Positions 16,556 to 23,570 of a DNA stretch of 27,071 bases are shown here, piece by piece. This DNA comes from a virus. The stretch covers positions 1 to 27,071 of the IMG/VR virus record IMGVR_UViG_3300007722_000089. One strand, written 5' to 3'. Below the pieces are notes generated by a model. It did not search any database. It was not told where the DNA came from and saw only the letters and a list, made by a program, of their open reading frames with translations. Position 1 is the first letter of the stretch, and every line of letters begins with the position of its first letter. Position numbers and translations under genes: made by a program.

Positions 16556-19500
16556 ATGGCTAGCTCTCCTACACGACAACAAATATTAGAAGAAATTATT
16601 AAATGTGGCAAAAATCCAATCCACTTTATTCAAAATTACGTTTACATCCAACATCCTACTCGCGGCAAAATCAAATTTGATACTTACAAATATCAAGATG
16701 ATTGCATTGCTGATTTTATCGCTTATCGTTTTAACATCGTTCTAAAAGCTCGTCAGCTTGGTTTATCCACGCTTGTAGCTGCCTATTGTTTATGGCTGGC
16801 GATTTTTCACAAAGACAAATCTATCCTTATTTTGGCTACCAAATTGGACGTGGCGCAGAATTTCATGAAAAAAGTGAAGTTCATGAAAGACTCCCTCCCG
16901 CCTTGGCTTGTACTTGCAAAAGTTACGGCTGAAAGCAAAAAACATCTTCAATTTAGTAACGGCTCGCAAGTTAAAGCTATTCCTACTACAGAAGATGCTG
17001 GTCGTTCTGAGGCTCTTACCATGCTTATCGTCGATGAAGCTGCATTCATTGAGGGATTTGAAGAAATCTATAAAGGTATTTTCCCAACGTTATCTTGTGT
17101 CGTGGGCGATACTAAAGTCCTAACTCCGAATGGATTTAAAGAAATCCAGGAATTTTGTAAAGATTTTAAAATTGGGGATTATTTTTCTTTAAAAGGTGAC
17201 GTTTTCGGGAAAAACGGATTAGAACCACTTTCTCACGGATATGTTTCCCCGGAAAGTAACACCCTAAAAATTACAACAAAAAAAGGATTTGAGCTAGAGG
17301 TGACCCGTAATCACCCGCTCTATAAACTCTGCGATGACGGAGGGCGCATGTCCCCGGCTAAAGAATTAAAAGTCGGAGACTACCTACGCATCCAGAAAAA
17401 TATGCAAATATTTTCCAAAGATGATTCAATTAAAAACCATCCCACCGTCAAACGTATGACGCCAAATTTTGCTTACATGCTGGGTGGTTATACTACAGAA
17501 GGGTATCAACAAAAATCAGACGGAAAATATAACTCAATTATTGTTTCTAGTCCTGACGAAGAGTTCAGAAAAGTTTACCTTGACAATGCTGTGGTGAAAA
17601 ATTTCCACCCCCAAAAAAACACTATAAAGTTAATTTGCTGTTCAGTAGAGTTGGTCGATCTTTTTTCAAAAGTTGGTGTAGTTTCATCGCATAAATGCGA
17701 TGAAAAAATTATACCAACCTCGATTTGGAGTCAACCAAAAGCAAATATTTCTGCTTATTTAAGTGGATTATACGATGGAAGTGGGTCTGTTTCATCCAAA
17801 TCGATCATATTAAACAGCGCAAGTCACAAACTACTACTAGAAATTCAGTTGCTTTTATGTAATTTTGGAATAGTGTCTAGTATTGCAAAAAACAACAGAG
17901 ATAAAATCTGGCAACGTGAACAAAAAAATGGACGTTTAACGCTCGGTGGCAAGCAATTACAGTCCCTAAAAAAATCATGGAATTTGCATATTCCACGATC
18001 TGAATACAAAAATTTTTATGATCAAATTGGTTTTCGCATCAAAAGAAAACAAAATAGTTTAAAATTATTTTCGGAAAAATTTAAACAAAATGATGAAAAG
18101 TCTTTTAATATTCCTGTTAGTATTTTTTCTAAAAAACTATCAGAAATAATTGAAAAAATTGGAATGTCCGGTAGGGCATTGCGTTTCAAGGGGCTGAGAA
18201 TTGATAAATTTACTACAGACAGACTAAAAACTGTCAGCCCTACTTTCATCAAAAAACTAAAACAATTTTTGCCAACTTTTTTTACCAAAGATCATGAATT
18301 TTTGAACGAATTAGAAGGTGATTTTTTTTGGGATGAAATAAAATTTATCGAAAAATCAGTCAATAAAACTTACGATTTTACCGTACCCGGAACGCACTCA
18401 TTTTTGCAAAATGGTATTCTAGGAAGTAACACGGGTGGACGCGCTATTTTGATTAGCTCTCCGAAGGGTACTTCTGGTGTTTTCTACGACACTTGGGTAT
18501 CTGCCGAGGCAAAGAAGAACGAGTTCAATCCAATTAAGTTGCCGTGGGACGTGCATCCTGAACACGGACCTGACTGGCTTGCCTCTCAAGCTGCAAATAT
18601 GTCGGCCAAAGATTTGGCCCAAGAGCATTTGTGCGATTTTCAGTCTTCCGGTGATACCTATATGGCCGCGGGAGACATCCAATGGGTTAAGGATAACGTT
18701 CGTCCACCTAGCGAAATGAAAGGTTATACCAAGGACATTTGGGTATGGAAACACCCCACCCCTGAGCACAGATATTTCATCAGTGCCGATGTTAGCCGTG
18801 GTGATGCCAAAGATTACTCAACTTTTCAAGTTATTGATGTAAATGAGTGTGAAGTAGTAGCAGAATACCAGGGCAAAATTGCCCCAGAGAAATTCCATGA
18901 ACCACTCATTGAAATCGGAACCGAATATAACATGGCGCTTATTTGTCAAGAACTCAACACTTATGGCTATGCTTGTGGTGTAGAATTAAAGAAGAGCGGT
19001 TATCCTAATTTATACTACGAGAAATATCCCAAAGAATCTTTGCAAGGCTTGCCTATTAATGATGACGACGCAATGTGTGGATATACAACGCACCTTGATC
19101 GTCCACTCATGCTGGAAAAACTCGATAGTTTAATCCGCAACAAAATTCTAAAAACATACTCGTCCAGACTCGCAAGAGAGTTTGAGACATTTATTTATAA
19201 TGGCAAAAAAGCCCTAGCTTCCAAAGGCAAGAATGACGATTTGGTAATGGCCCTCGCTATTGGTGTATGGTTAGTTGATTTGGCGGCTGGCAAAAATTCT
19301 GTCAGCGGTTACGAAATGGCTAAAGCACTTTTGGCACAAACAGGACATTCTAGTCGCACAGTTGTAAATGTTACAGGTATAGACAGAAGAAATCCAAGTA
19401 TTTACTTCGGACAAAATAGTTTTAACAACAGCGGATCGCCGCAAGCCAGAAGCCCTCAGTACAAAGAGGCAATGGAGCAATATGAGGGCTTAATGCGAAA

Positions 19501-19558
19501 ACCCGCATTCGATCCTTATGATTTTTCTTGGGTATATCCCACAACCAAACCCAAATAA
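16556..19558 (+). CDS. Terminase large subunit (TerL) interrupted by an intein
   Basis: A 1000-codon gene encoding the DNA-packaging motor. The mature protein (about 555 aa after removal of residues 181-625) has the ATPase motifs KARQLGLST (64-72, a variant Walker A without the usual Lys before Ser/Thr, as in some phage terminases), Walker B MLIVDEAA (D160, E161) and motif III ILISSPKG. The RNase H-type nuclease domain follows, with SADVSRGD (D745), ICQELN and NDDLVMAL (D894/D895). This order matches T4 gp17. The intein sits between Walker B and motif III, in the motor's active centre, so the ATPase is expected to be inactive until splicing. No ribosome site is evident; coupling to the upstream gene is possible. 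A + strand AT-only hairpin lies over its stop. Confidence 0.93.
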   Translation: MASSPTRQQILEEIIKCGKNPIHFIQNYVYIQHPTRGKIKFDTYKYQDDCIADFIAYRFNIVLKARQLGLSTLVAAYCLWLAIFHKDKSILILATKLDVAQNFMKKVKFMKDSLPPWLVLAKVTAESKKHLQFSNGSQVKAIPTTEDAGRSEALTMLIVDEAAFIEGFEEIYKGIFPTLSCVVGDTKVLTPNGFKEIQEFCKDFKIGDYFSLKGDVFGKNGLEPLSHGYVSPESNTLKITTKKGFELEVTRNHPLYKLCDDGGRMSPAKELKVGDYLRIQKNMQIFSKDDSIKNHPTVKRMTPNFAYMLGGYTTEGYQQKSDGKYNSIIVSSPDEEFRKVYLDNAVVKNFHPQKNTIKLICCSVELVDLFSKVGVVSSHKCDEKIIPTSIWSQPKANISAYLSGLYDGSGSVSSKSIILNSASHKLLLEIQLLLCNFGIVSSIAKNNRDKIWQREQKNGRLTLGGKQLQSLKKSWNLHIPRSEYKNFYDQIGFRIKRKQNSLKLFSEKFKQNDEKSFNIPVSIFSKKLSEIIEKIGMSGRALRFKGLRIDKFTTDRLKTVSPTFIKKLKQFLPTFFTKDHEFLNELEGDFFWDEIKFIEKSVNKTYDFTVPGTHSFLQNGILGSNTGGRAILISSPKGTSGVFYDTWVSAEAKKNEFNPIKLPWDVHPEHGPDWLASQAANMSAKDLAQEHLCDFQSSGDTYMAAGDIQWVKDNVRPPSEMKGYTKDIWVWKHPTPEHRYFISADVSRGDAKDYSTFQVIDVNECEVVAEYQGKIAPEKFHEPLIEIGTEYNMALICQELNTYGYACGVELKKSGYPNLYYEKYPKESLQGLPINDDDAMCGYTTHLDRPLMLEKLDSLIRNKILKTYSSRLAREFETFIYNGKKALASKGKNDDLVMALAIGVWLVDLAAGKNSVSGYEMAKALLAQTGHSSRTVVNVTGIDRRNPSIYFGQNSFNNSGSPQARSPQYKEAMEQYEGLMRKPAFDPYDFSWVYPTTKPK
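17096..18430 (+). mobile_element. LAGLIDADG-containing intein in TerL (445 aa)
   Basis: Boundaries come from the extein break: FPTLS before it and TGGRAILISS after it. Residue 1 is Cys (CVVGDTKVLTPNG, block A). Block B is GFELEVTRNHPLY with the expected TxxH. Two LAGLIDADG motifs, MLGGYTTEG and LSGLYDGSGS, each end in an acidic residue, so the homing endonuclease appears intact. Block F/G reads YDFTVPGTHSFLQNGILGSN, followed by Thr as the +1 nucleophile. The penultimate residue is Ser instead of the common His, a known kind of variation. It should self-splice and home into intein-less terL genes. Confidence 0.93.
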
Positions 19559-19571
19559 ATATAATTTATTT
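19553..19571 (+). terminator. AT-only hairpin over the TerL stop (weak terminator-like)
   Basis: AAATAAAT (19553-19560) pairs perfectly with ATTTATTT (19564-19571) around a 3-nt loop and is followed by T-rich sequence. The stem has no G or C, so termination efficiency would be low. The TAA of terL lies inside it. Confidence 0.25.
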
Positions 19572-19606
19572 TACAATTTTAGTTTGGCACGGCGCGTCAG
19601 ACCTAC

Positions 19607-19635
19607 TACACCTTTCAAAAGGAACATAAGGTGTA
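19607..19635 (+). promoter_or_regulatory. 8-bp hairpin hiding the ribosome site of the transglycosylase gene
   Basis: TACACCTT (19607-19614) is complementary to AAGGTGTA (19628-19635), with a 13-nt loop. AAGGTG (19628-19633) is the Shine-Dalgarno sequence for the ATG at 19639, so the stem would cover it completely. It could restrain early expression of a cell-wall enzyme, which would be harmful if made too soon. Confidence 0.5.
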
Positions 19636-19638
19636 AAT

Positions 19639-20238
19639 ATGATTTATATTAAAAGCTTATTTTTGTCTTTGGTGTTTTTGATGCACAGCATATCTCCAAG
19701 ATTGCCTGTGCAAAGAATTGCGCCTTTGGCTTATCTTATCAGTAGTGCCACTGATAATCCACGAGAACAAAGTGAGATGATTGTTGTTAGTTTTTTTGAA
19801 ACCAATTTTGGCACTCCTCGTAGCATTCCATATGGTCTAAGTGCCGTCAATACTAGGGGAAAAGACCTGTGGACATTGACACAAATCTCACTCAATGCTA
19901 TACGTTCCGCACAGTTAGCGTGCGGCAAAAACAGTCCGGTTGCCGTCGTTCTGGGAAGATACCATTCTGGTCATTGCGTGGCTGATAATTGGTCACGAAG
20001 CGAAGCCAGAATGGTGGAAACAGCAGAGTTGTTTTTAGAAACGTATAAGTTTAGAACTTTAATGATGGGGATAACATGGCATTTCAATTTGGGCTTAAAC
20101 AACGTGTGGAATTCAAAACCTCCCGAGGAACAAGGAATGGTGTCATCAGTTCCATTACCGCCTACGGCGAACCCAAAGCCCCAGCTTACATTATCACTGA
20201 TTCCGAGGCGCCTTATGGGCTCGCAGTTGGTTGGCTGA
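19639..20238 (+). CDS. Secreted SLT-like lytic transglycosylase (probable), 3' end overlapping another gene
   Basis: 199 codons. The N-terminus (MIYIKSLFLSLVFLMHS) looks like a signal peptide or anchor. The rest fits a soluble lytic transglycosylase pattern: a helix ending VVSFFETNFG with candidate catalytic E54, PYGLSAV where family members often have GLxQ, LTQISLNAIRSAQLACG, and VLGRYHSG in the place of the usual AYNxG. Such enzymes cleave peptidoglycan during lysis or genome entry. The last 55 codons read through the gene at 20076 in another frame and look unlike a folded domain, suggesting a lost stop, a frameshift or a true overlap. An RNA hairpin hides the ribosome site. The enzyme class is inferred from motifs only. 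Confidence 0.55.
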   Translation: MIYIKSLFLSLVFLMHSISPRLPVQRIAPLAYLISSATDNPREQSEMIVVSFFETNFGTPRSIPYGLSAVNTRGKDLWTLTQISLNAIRSAQLACGKNSPVAVVLGRYHSGHCVADNWSRSEARMVETAELFLETYKFRTLMMGITWHFNLGLNNVWNSKPPEEQGMVSSVPLPPTANPKPQLTLSLIPRRLMGSQLVG

Positions 20239-20273
20239 TTGAAGAAAGCGATATACTTTCCTGGGTATGCTAG
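20076..20273 (+). CDS. Small hypothetical protein, 65 aa
   Basis: A strand-rich protein reading FGLKQRVEFKTSRGTRNGVI, then PAYIITDS and VGWLIEESDIL, the look of a small SH3-like or KOW-like barrel. GGGGA six nucleotides before the ATG is a good ribosome site, which supports it against the overlapping frame of the upstream gene (163 nt in common). Its stop overlaps the ATG of the next small gene. Function unknown. Confidence 0.6.
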   Translation: MAFQFGLKQRVEFKTSRGTRNGVISSITAYGEPKAPAYIITDSEAPYGLAVGWLIEESDILSWVC

Positions 20274-20470
20274 CTCTTATCACGCATTTAAATTTTCACG
20301 AGACTTATTTGATTGAAAATCAAAGTAGTCATACTTGTGTTTCTGAAATTAAGAAATCATCAAATGGCAATTTTTACTTAGTTAATTGCGATAGAAGTGT
20401 AACAATTGCTTGGTTGAAAAATCTCGACAAAAAGGCTAGTTATTATCTTCAGCGGTGCAATTCATGTTAG
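20267..20470 (+). CDS. Small hypothetical protein, 67 aa
   Basis: An unrecognised protein with four cysteines (one central, one mid, two near the C-terminal CNSC) and short strands. The ATG overlaps the stop of the preceding gene by 7 nt and no ribosome site is evident, so expression would depend on coupling. Composition is plausible for a coding sequence but the evidence is limited to its frame and packing. Confidence 0.45.
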   Translation: MLALITHLNFHETYLIENQSSHTCVSEIKKSSNGNFYLVNCDRSVTIAWLKNLDKKASYYLQRCNSC

Positions 20471-20676
20471 CTATCCAGACAAAAAAATATTCCATATTCT
20501 CTCAAACGTGGCTTGCCATATATCCATTTTGTACAGTCTTAAATGAGCCATTTAGTCTCGATTATTCCGTTGCTCGTCGGCAAACATTGCCAATACCACT
20601 TAGCTCAGAAATCGGCCACAGCACCCAAGTCAATACTACGTTAGGGTGTTTGATGGTTCTTGGGATATCCTGCTAG
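20464..20676 (+). CDS. Weakly supported small ORF, 70 aa
   Basis: ATG at 20464 overlaps the stop of the preceding ORF. The translation is hydrophobic near the N-terminus (IFSQTWLAIYPFCTVL), giving at most one membrane segment, with no recognised motif and no ribosome site. It fills a stretch that otherwise would have no gene. A GTG nine nucleotides upstream is an alternative start. It may be a chance frame. Confidence 0.3.
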   Translation: MLAIQTKKYSIFSQTWLAIYPFCTVLNEPFSLDYSVARRQTLPIPLSSEIGHSTQVNTTLGCLMVLGISC

Positions 20677-20684
20677 TTAACTTC

Positions 20685-20897
20685 ATGTCGCTTGCAAGAA
20701 TCACTCGGGTTGTTGGAACTTTTCCAAAACTTTTAGATCTTCCTAATTCCAACAAGCTCGCACAAATATATTATTTTGCGGGAGAATCTGACATTATATG
20801 GTTGGAATCTCTTTCGGAGGATAGCATCTATCTTTCCGATATTAGGGAGGCGATATATTTCGTGGCAGAAGATTTAATTTATCAACTAGGAGTATGA
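20685..20897 (+). CDS. Small hypothetical protein, 70 aa
   Basis: An acidic protein with alternating strands (IYYFAGESDIIWLESL, AIYFVAEDLIYQL) and no known family. ATG at 20685 is chosen; GTG at 20646 would add 13 residues and overlap the previous ORF. Neither has a clear ribosome site. The stop overlaps the ATG of the next gene (ATGATG at 20894), typical of the tight packing here. Confidence 0.5.
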   Translation: MSLARITRVVGTFPKLLDLPNSNKLAQIYYFAGESDIIWLESLSEDSIYLSDIREAIYFVAEDLIYQLGV

Positions 20898-21091
20898 TGC
20901 AAGGGATTATTTCTGTTCGACGTGATGCGGATTGCTATGCAGTTGCATCGTATTTAAGATCAATAGGGGCCACAAAAGCCCAAATAGAAGAATCATCGAG
21001 GCTCATTTTTGTGGAATTCATAGAAAGCTCGTTTGAATTCGCTTGTCGTAACCACCATGGCGTGGTTAGATTGTTCATAGACGAGAAATAA
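20894..21091 (+). CDS. Small hypothetical protein, 65 aa
   Basis: A mixed alpha/beta protein (helix around AVASYLRSIGATKAQIEES, strands RLIFVEFIES and VVRLFIDEK). TAGGAG at about 20888-20893 directly precedes the ATG, so the second ATG at 20897, three codon positions later, has the better ribosome-site spacing and may be the true start. No family recognised. Confidence 0.55.
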   Translation: MMQGIISVRRDADCYAVASYLRSIGATKAQIEESSRLIFVEFIESSFEFACRNHHGVVRLFIDEK

Positions 21092-21094
21092 TCT

Positions 21095-21382
21095 ATGTTT
21101 ACTCAAGAACAAATCACGGAATTAACCAAAGCCCAAATTAAACTTAGTGAAATTTTGGAAAAACGTTCATGGTTTCTTGGCTGTGGTGTTGGGTTGAATC
21201 ACAGCAGAAACTTGCAGCTATCGATTCTCATCGATAGCAGTTATCCTGACGCCGATAAAATCATGAAAGAATTCTCCACAAAAGCTATTGGCGGTTTTTC
21301 TATTGTCGGAAAACTGCAAAACAAAGATAGGCTGCATGAAATTCTTGACAAAAATATCAAAAACAAAAATGAATCACTTTGA
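21095..21382 (+). CDS. Hypothetical protein, 95 aa
   Basis: An N-terminal helix (EEQ-like acidic, QITELTKAQIKLSEILEKR) is followed by strands (LQLSILIDSSYPDAD, GGFSIVGKLQ), an alpha/beta arrangement without a recognised family. A 9-bp inverted repeat with a 4-nt loop lies within it at 21217-21238. It starts 3 nt after the preceding gene and ends inside the -35 region of the purA-like promoter. Confidence 0.55.
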   Translation: MFTQEQITELTKAQIKLSEILEKRSWFLGCGVGLNHSRNLQLSILIDSSYPDADKIMKEFSTKAIGGFSIVGKLQNKDRLHEILDKNIKNKNESL

Positions 21383-21407
21383 ACAATCATTTTGGCTATG
21401 GTATACC
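21379..21407 (+). promoter_or_regulatory. Sigma70-like promoter of the purA-like gene
   Basis: TTGAAC (21379-21384), a 17-bp spacer and TATACC (21402-21407) with an extended -10 TGG just before it. Predicted start of transcription is near 21414, leaving a leader of about 14 nt that contains the GGGAG ribosome site at 21414-21418. This supports ATG 21428 as the start of the downstream gene. Confidence 0.6.
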
Positions 21408-21427
21408 TGGGCCGGGAGCGCCAAACG

Positions 21428-22597
21428 ATGACTGTAAAAATTGTGGTTGGGACAGATTTTGGTGATGAAGGCAAGGGCAGAATTGTTGACCTTATCACGC
21501 CAAATTTTTCATATGTAGCACGTTTTAACGGCGGAGCAAACAGCGGACATGTTGTTTATGTCAATGGTGAGAAATACGCTTTTCATTCCGTTCCATCGGG
21601 CATATTACATCCAAATGTTATTTGTGTGATAGGAAACGGTTGCGTACTAGATCCAAATCAATTTTTGGATGAGGTAGAAAGTCTTGTGACACGGGGAGTA
21701 AATCTTGCTGGCAGAATCCTCGTATCTGATCGCGCTCATCTTACACTGGCCAAACACAAGGAAGCTGATGACCCCTCTGGAAAGATCGGTTCCACCAAAC
21801 AGGGAATTGGCCCTACTTACGCTGACAAAATCTCGCGAGTCGGCATTCGTGCTTGCGATATCGCCCAAAGCGAAGAACCCGAACTAAGAAGAGCAGCCAC
21901 AAGAGGTTTCGAAAAATACCTCGCCAATACTTCGGTTATTCTAAACACCGCAATTGCCGAAGACAAGCATGTTCTTTGCGAGGGCGCTCAAGCTACTATG
22001 CTTGACGTAGATCACGGAACCTACCCGTTTGTCACCTCTAGCAATACGGTCGCTGGCGGGGCCTGCACGGGACTAGGAATTGGTCCCACTAAAATCACCG
22101 ATGTTCTTGGTGTATTCAAAGCTTACACGACCCGCGTAGGAAATGGACCCTTCCCCTCTCAAATGGAACCAGAGCTTGAAAATTTTATCCAAGAAAAGGG
22201 CCACGAATATGGGTCCACGACAGGACGAAAGCGTAAATGCGGGTGGCTTGATTTGGTCGCTTTGGAACATGCTTTTATGGTTAATGGTATAACTGAGTTC
22301 GCCATCACAAAACTCGATGTTCTAGATGGCCTAGAGAGAATCCCAGTCTGCTCAGGATACGGAGGAGAGGGTTACAAATTAATTTCGTACCCATCCTCCG
22401 CTAAAAAACTTGAAGAAATTAAGCCGATTTATTCTTATTTTCCCGGCTGGGATTCGACTGCCGGGATTCGAGATCAAAAATCGTTGCCGCAAAAAGCGAA
22501 AAATTTCATTAAGTTTTTAGAAGAAAGCTTGGGTGCTCGGTGTTCAATTATTTCAACCGGAGCAGATCGCGAAGAAGCCATTGTGTGTGCTACTTAA
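21428..22597 (+). CDS. Adenylosuccinate synthetase family enzyme (PurA/PurZ-like)
   Basis: A 389-residue enzyme of the family that joins aspartate to IMP (PurA) or, in some phages, to dGMP (PurZ, on the route to 2-aminoadenine DNA). It has GDEGKGR with D13, GGANSGH with H41, GSTKQGIGPTYADK, EGAQATMLDVDHGTYPFV, TTGRKRKCGWLD, TKLDVLDG and STGADR, so the IMP, GTP and aspartate sites are all present in order. Asp13, which I recall as replaced in classical cyanophage PurZ, is kept, favouring PurA or a PurZ0-like intermediate. The segment between about residues 145 and 180 is shorter than in E. coli PurA. ATG 21428 is set by the promoter and GGGAG site; a TTG at 21392 lies upstream of the predicted transcript start. 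The family is certain, the substrate is not. Confidence 0.93.
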   Translation: MTVKIVVGTDFGDEGKGRIVDLITPNFSYVARFNGGANSGHVVYVNGEKYAFHSVPSGILHPNVICVIGNGCVLDPNQFLDEVESLVTRGVNLAGRILVSDRAHLTLAKHKEADDPSGKIGSTKQGIGPTYADKISRVGIRACDIAQSEEPELRRAATRGFEKYLANTSVILNTAIAEDKHVLCEGAQATMLDVDHGTYPFVTSSNTVAGGACTGLGIGPTKITDVLGVFKAYTTRVGNGPFPSQMEPELENFIQEKGHEYGSTTGRKRKCGWLDLVALEHAFMVNGITEFAITKLDVLDGLERIPVCSGYGGEGYKLISYPSSAKKLEEIKPIYSYFPGWDSTAGIRDQKSLPQKAKNFIKFLEESLGARCSIISTGADREEAIVCAT

Positions 22598-22603
22598 AAA
22601 TAT

Positions 22604-23263
22604 ATGGCAATCCAAGATGACAAGCGCGAATTAGAACTAATTCGTTTATTTGATTTAAGTTTACCAGAAATCGCATCTAGAATTGGAACTGATGCGGTTT
22701 TAGAATTCAATGGAAAATTGATTGAGTTTGAATTAAAATCCACAACAAAAAAAAATGTTTCAACTGCGAGGGATTTTGGTTTCAATCATATCAATAAACT
22801 GAAATCAAAACATTGGATTTTTGGTATTTACGATGTTGGCGATGAGGCACTAGAAGAATGTTATTATGGCAGTCCGGCTTCAATGGCGCCTTGGCTGGAC
22901 AAGATAGAGCAAAAAATTTCTAAATCAGAAAGTTACATTGATTTGGCGTTGAAGCATTTAAGCGTAGAGGCAATTTTTGAATTATTGGGCGACAAAACCT
23001 TGTATAGCATCGATGATGCAAAAACTTTAATGAAAAACAATACGACAAATCAGGAACATTTAGTTCCTGATTTACCGGATTTCTATTTTTCGCAGACAAA
23101 AATGTTAATGCTTCTTAAGCTACAATTGAAAGCTTATATGCTTAGAGGAATCACGCTTAATAATCCGTCAATCCCATTGACCTATATTAAAAAATATCTT
23201 TCCAAAATCGAAGAATGCAATCCGCAAGGTCTTCGAGGGTTGATATCAAAAACGATTTCTTAA
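22604..23263 (+). CDS. PD-(D/E)XK nuclease-like protein
   Basis: A 219-residue protein. Residues 28-46 read GTDAVLEFNGKLIEFELKS, giving D30 and E43-x-K45 in the strand-turn-strand layout of PD-(D/E)XK nucleases, preceded by a helix with an acidic residue, as in type II restriction-type enzymes. The rest is mostly helical. It begins 6 nt after the purA-like gene without a clear ribosome site and is likely in the same transcript. Possible roles are host DNA breakdown or cutting of competing DNA. Its 3' end overlaps a convergent minus-strand gene by 77 nt. Confidence 0.65.
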   Translation: MAIQDDKRELELIRLFDLSLPEIASRIGTDAVLEFNGKLIEFELKSTTKKNVSTARDFGFNHINKLKSKHWIFGIYDVGDEALEECYYGSPASMAPWLDKIEQKISKSESYIDLALKHLSVEAIFELLGDKTLYSIDDAKTLMKNNTTNQEHLVPDLPDFYFSQTKMLMLLKLQLKAYMLRGITLNNPSIPLTYIKKYLSKIEECNPQGLRGLISKTIS

Positions 23264-23528
23264 AAATTTGTTGCTCCAAGACACAATTTAGCTTTCCTTT
23301 TTTAGTGAGTTGATCAAAAATTTCGTGTTTCAACCACATTTTCTCCATTGGTTTGTCTACGAACATTAGATTAACTAATAAAAAATTATCCTGCTTTTTG
23401 ATCACAGTTACCCAAAGCTCTTTTTGGTTTTTGATGGTTTCAAGAAAGGAATCCAGGGGTTCATTGTTGCCAATATTGGGTATACAGTGAACCACTGAGC
23501 CAGATTGTAGTTGAGAAGAGAGTGCCAT
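23187..23528 (-). CDS. Hypothetical protein, 113 aa, minus strand
   Basis: An unrecognised protein with balanced composition, a strand region (ELWVTVIKKQDNFLLVNLMFV) and a helical C-terminus. ATG 23528 is preferred over TTG 23552 because a strong promoter ends 6 nt before it. The gene would be transcribed without a leader. It converges on the nuclease gene, sharing 77 nt, and lies 42 nt downstream of the minus-strand gene at 23571-24347. Without it, 23264-23570 would be an unusual 307-nt gap. The promoter and the filled gap are the main support. Confidence 0.55.
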   Translation of the reverse strand: MALSSQLQSGSVVHCIPNIGNNEPLDSFLETIKNQKELWVTVIKKQDNFLLVNLMFVDKPMEKMWLKHEIFDQLTKKGKLNCVLEQQIFKKSFLISTLEDLADCILRFWKDIF

Positions 23529-23534
23529 AGGGGC

Positions 23535-23562
23535 AGTATACCCCAAACACAAGAAAGATCAA
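23535..23562 (-). promoter_or_regulatory. Sigma70-like promoter predicting a leaderless mRNA (minus strand)
   Basis: On the minus strand: TTGATC (23562-23557), 16-bp spacer, TATACT (23540-23535), then GCCCCT and ATG at 23528. The start codon A is 7 nt past the -10, where transcription normally begins. Confidence 0.6.
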
Positions 23563-23570
23563 GTCATAGT

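Noticed and set aside
18419-18769. Open frame of 116 codons on the minus strand within terL
   Set aside because: It lies fully opposite the conserved C-terminal extein of TerL, has no ribosome site and no recognisable domain; a shadow frame.
19583-19600. Sigma54-like TTTGGCAC element before the transglycosylase
   Set aside because: The expected TTGC half at -12 spacing is absent.
21392-21427. TTG start adding 12 residues to the purA-like protein
   Set aside because: It lies upstream of the predicted transcription start, and with ATG 21428 residues D13 and H41 fall at the standard family positions.
21428-22597. Calling this gene a classical cyanophage-type PurZ
   Set aside because: The catalytic Asp at position 13 is kept, whereas I recall it being replaced in that group, and no companion DatZ/MazZ/DpoZ gene is visible.
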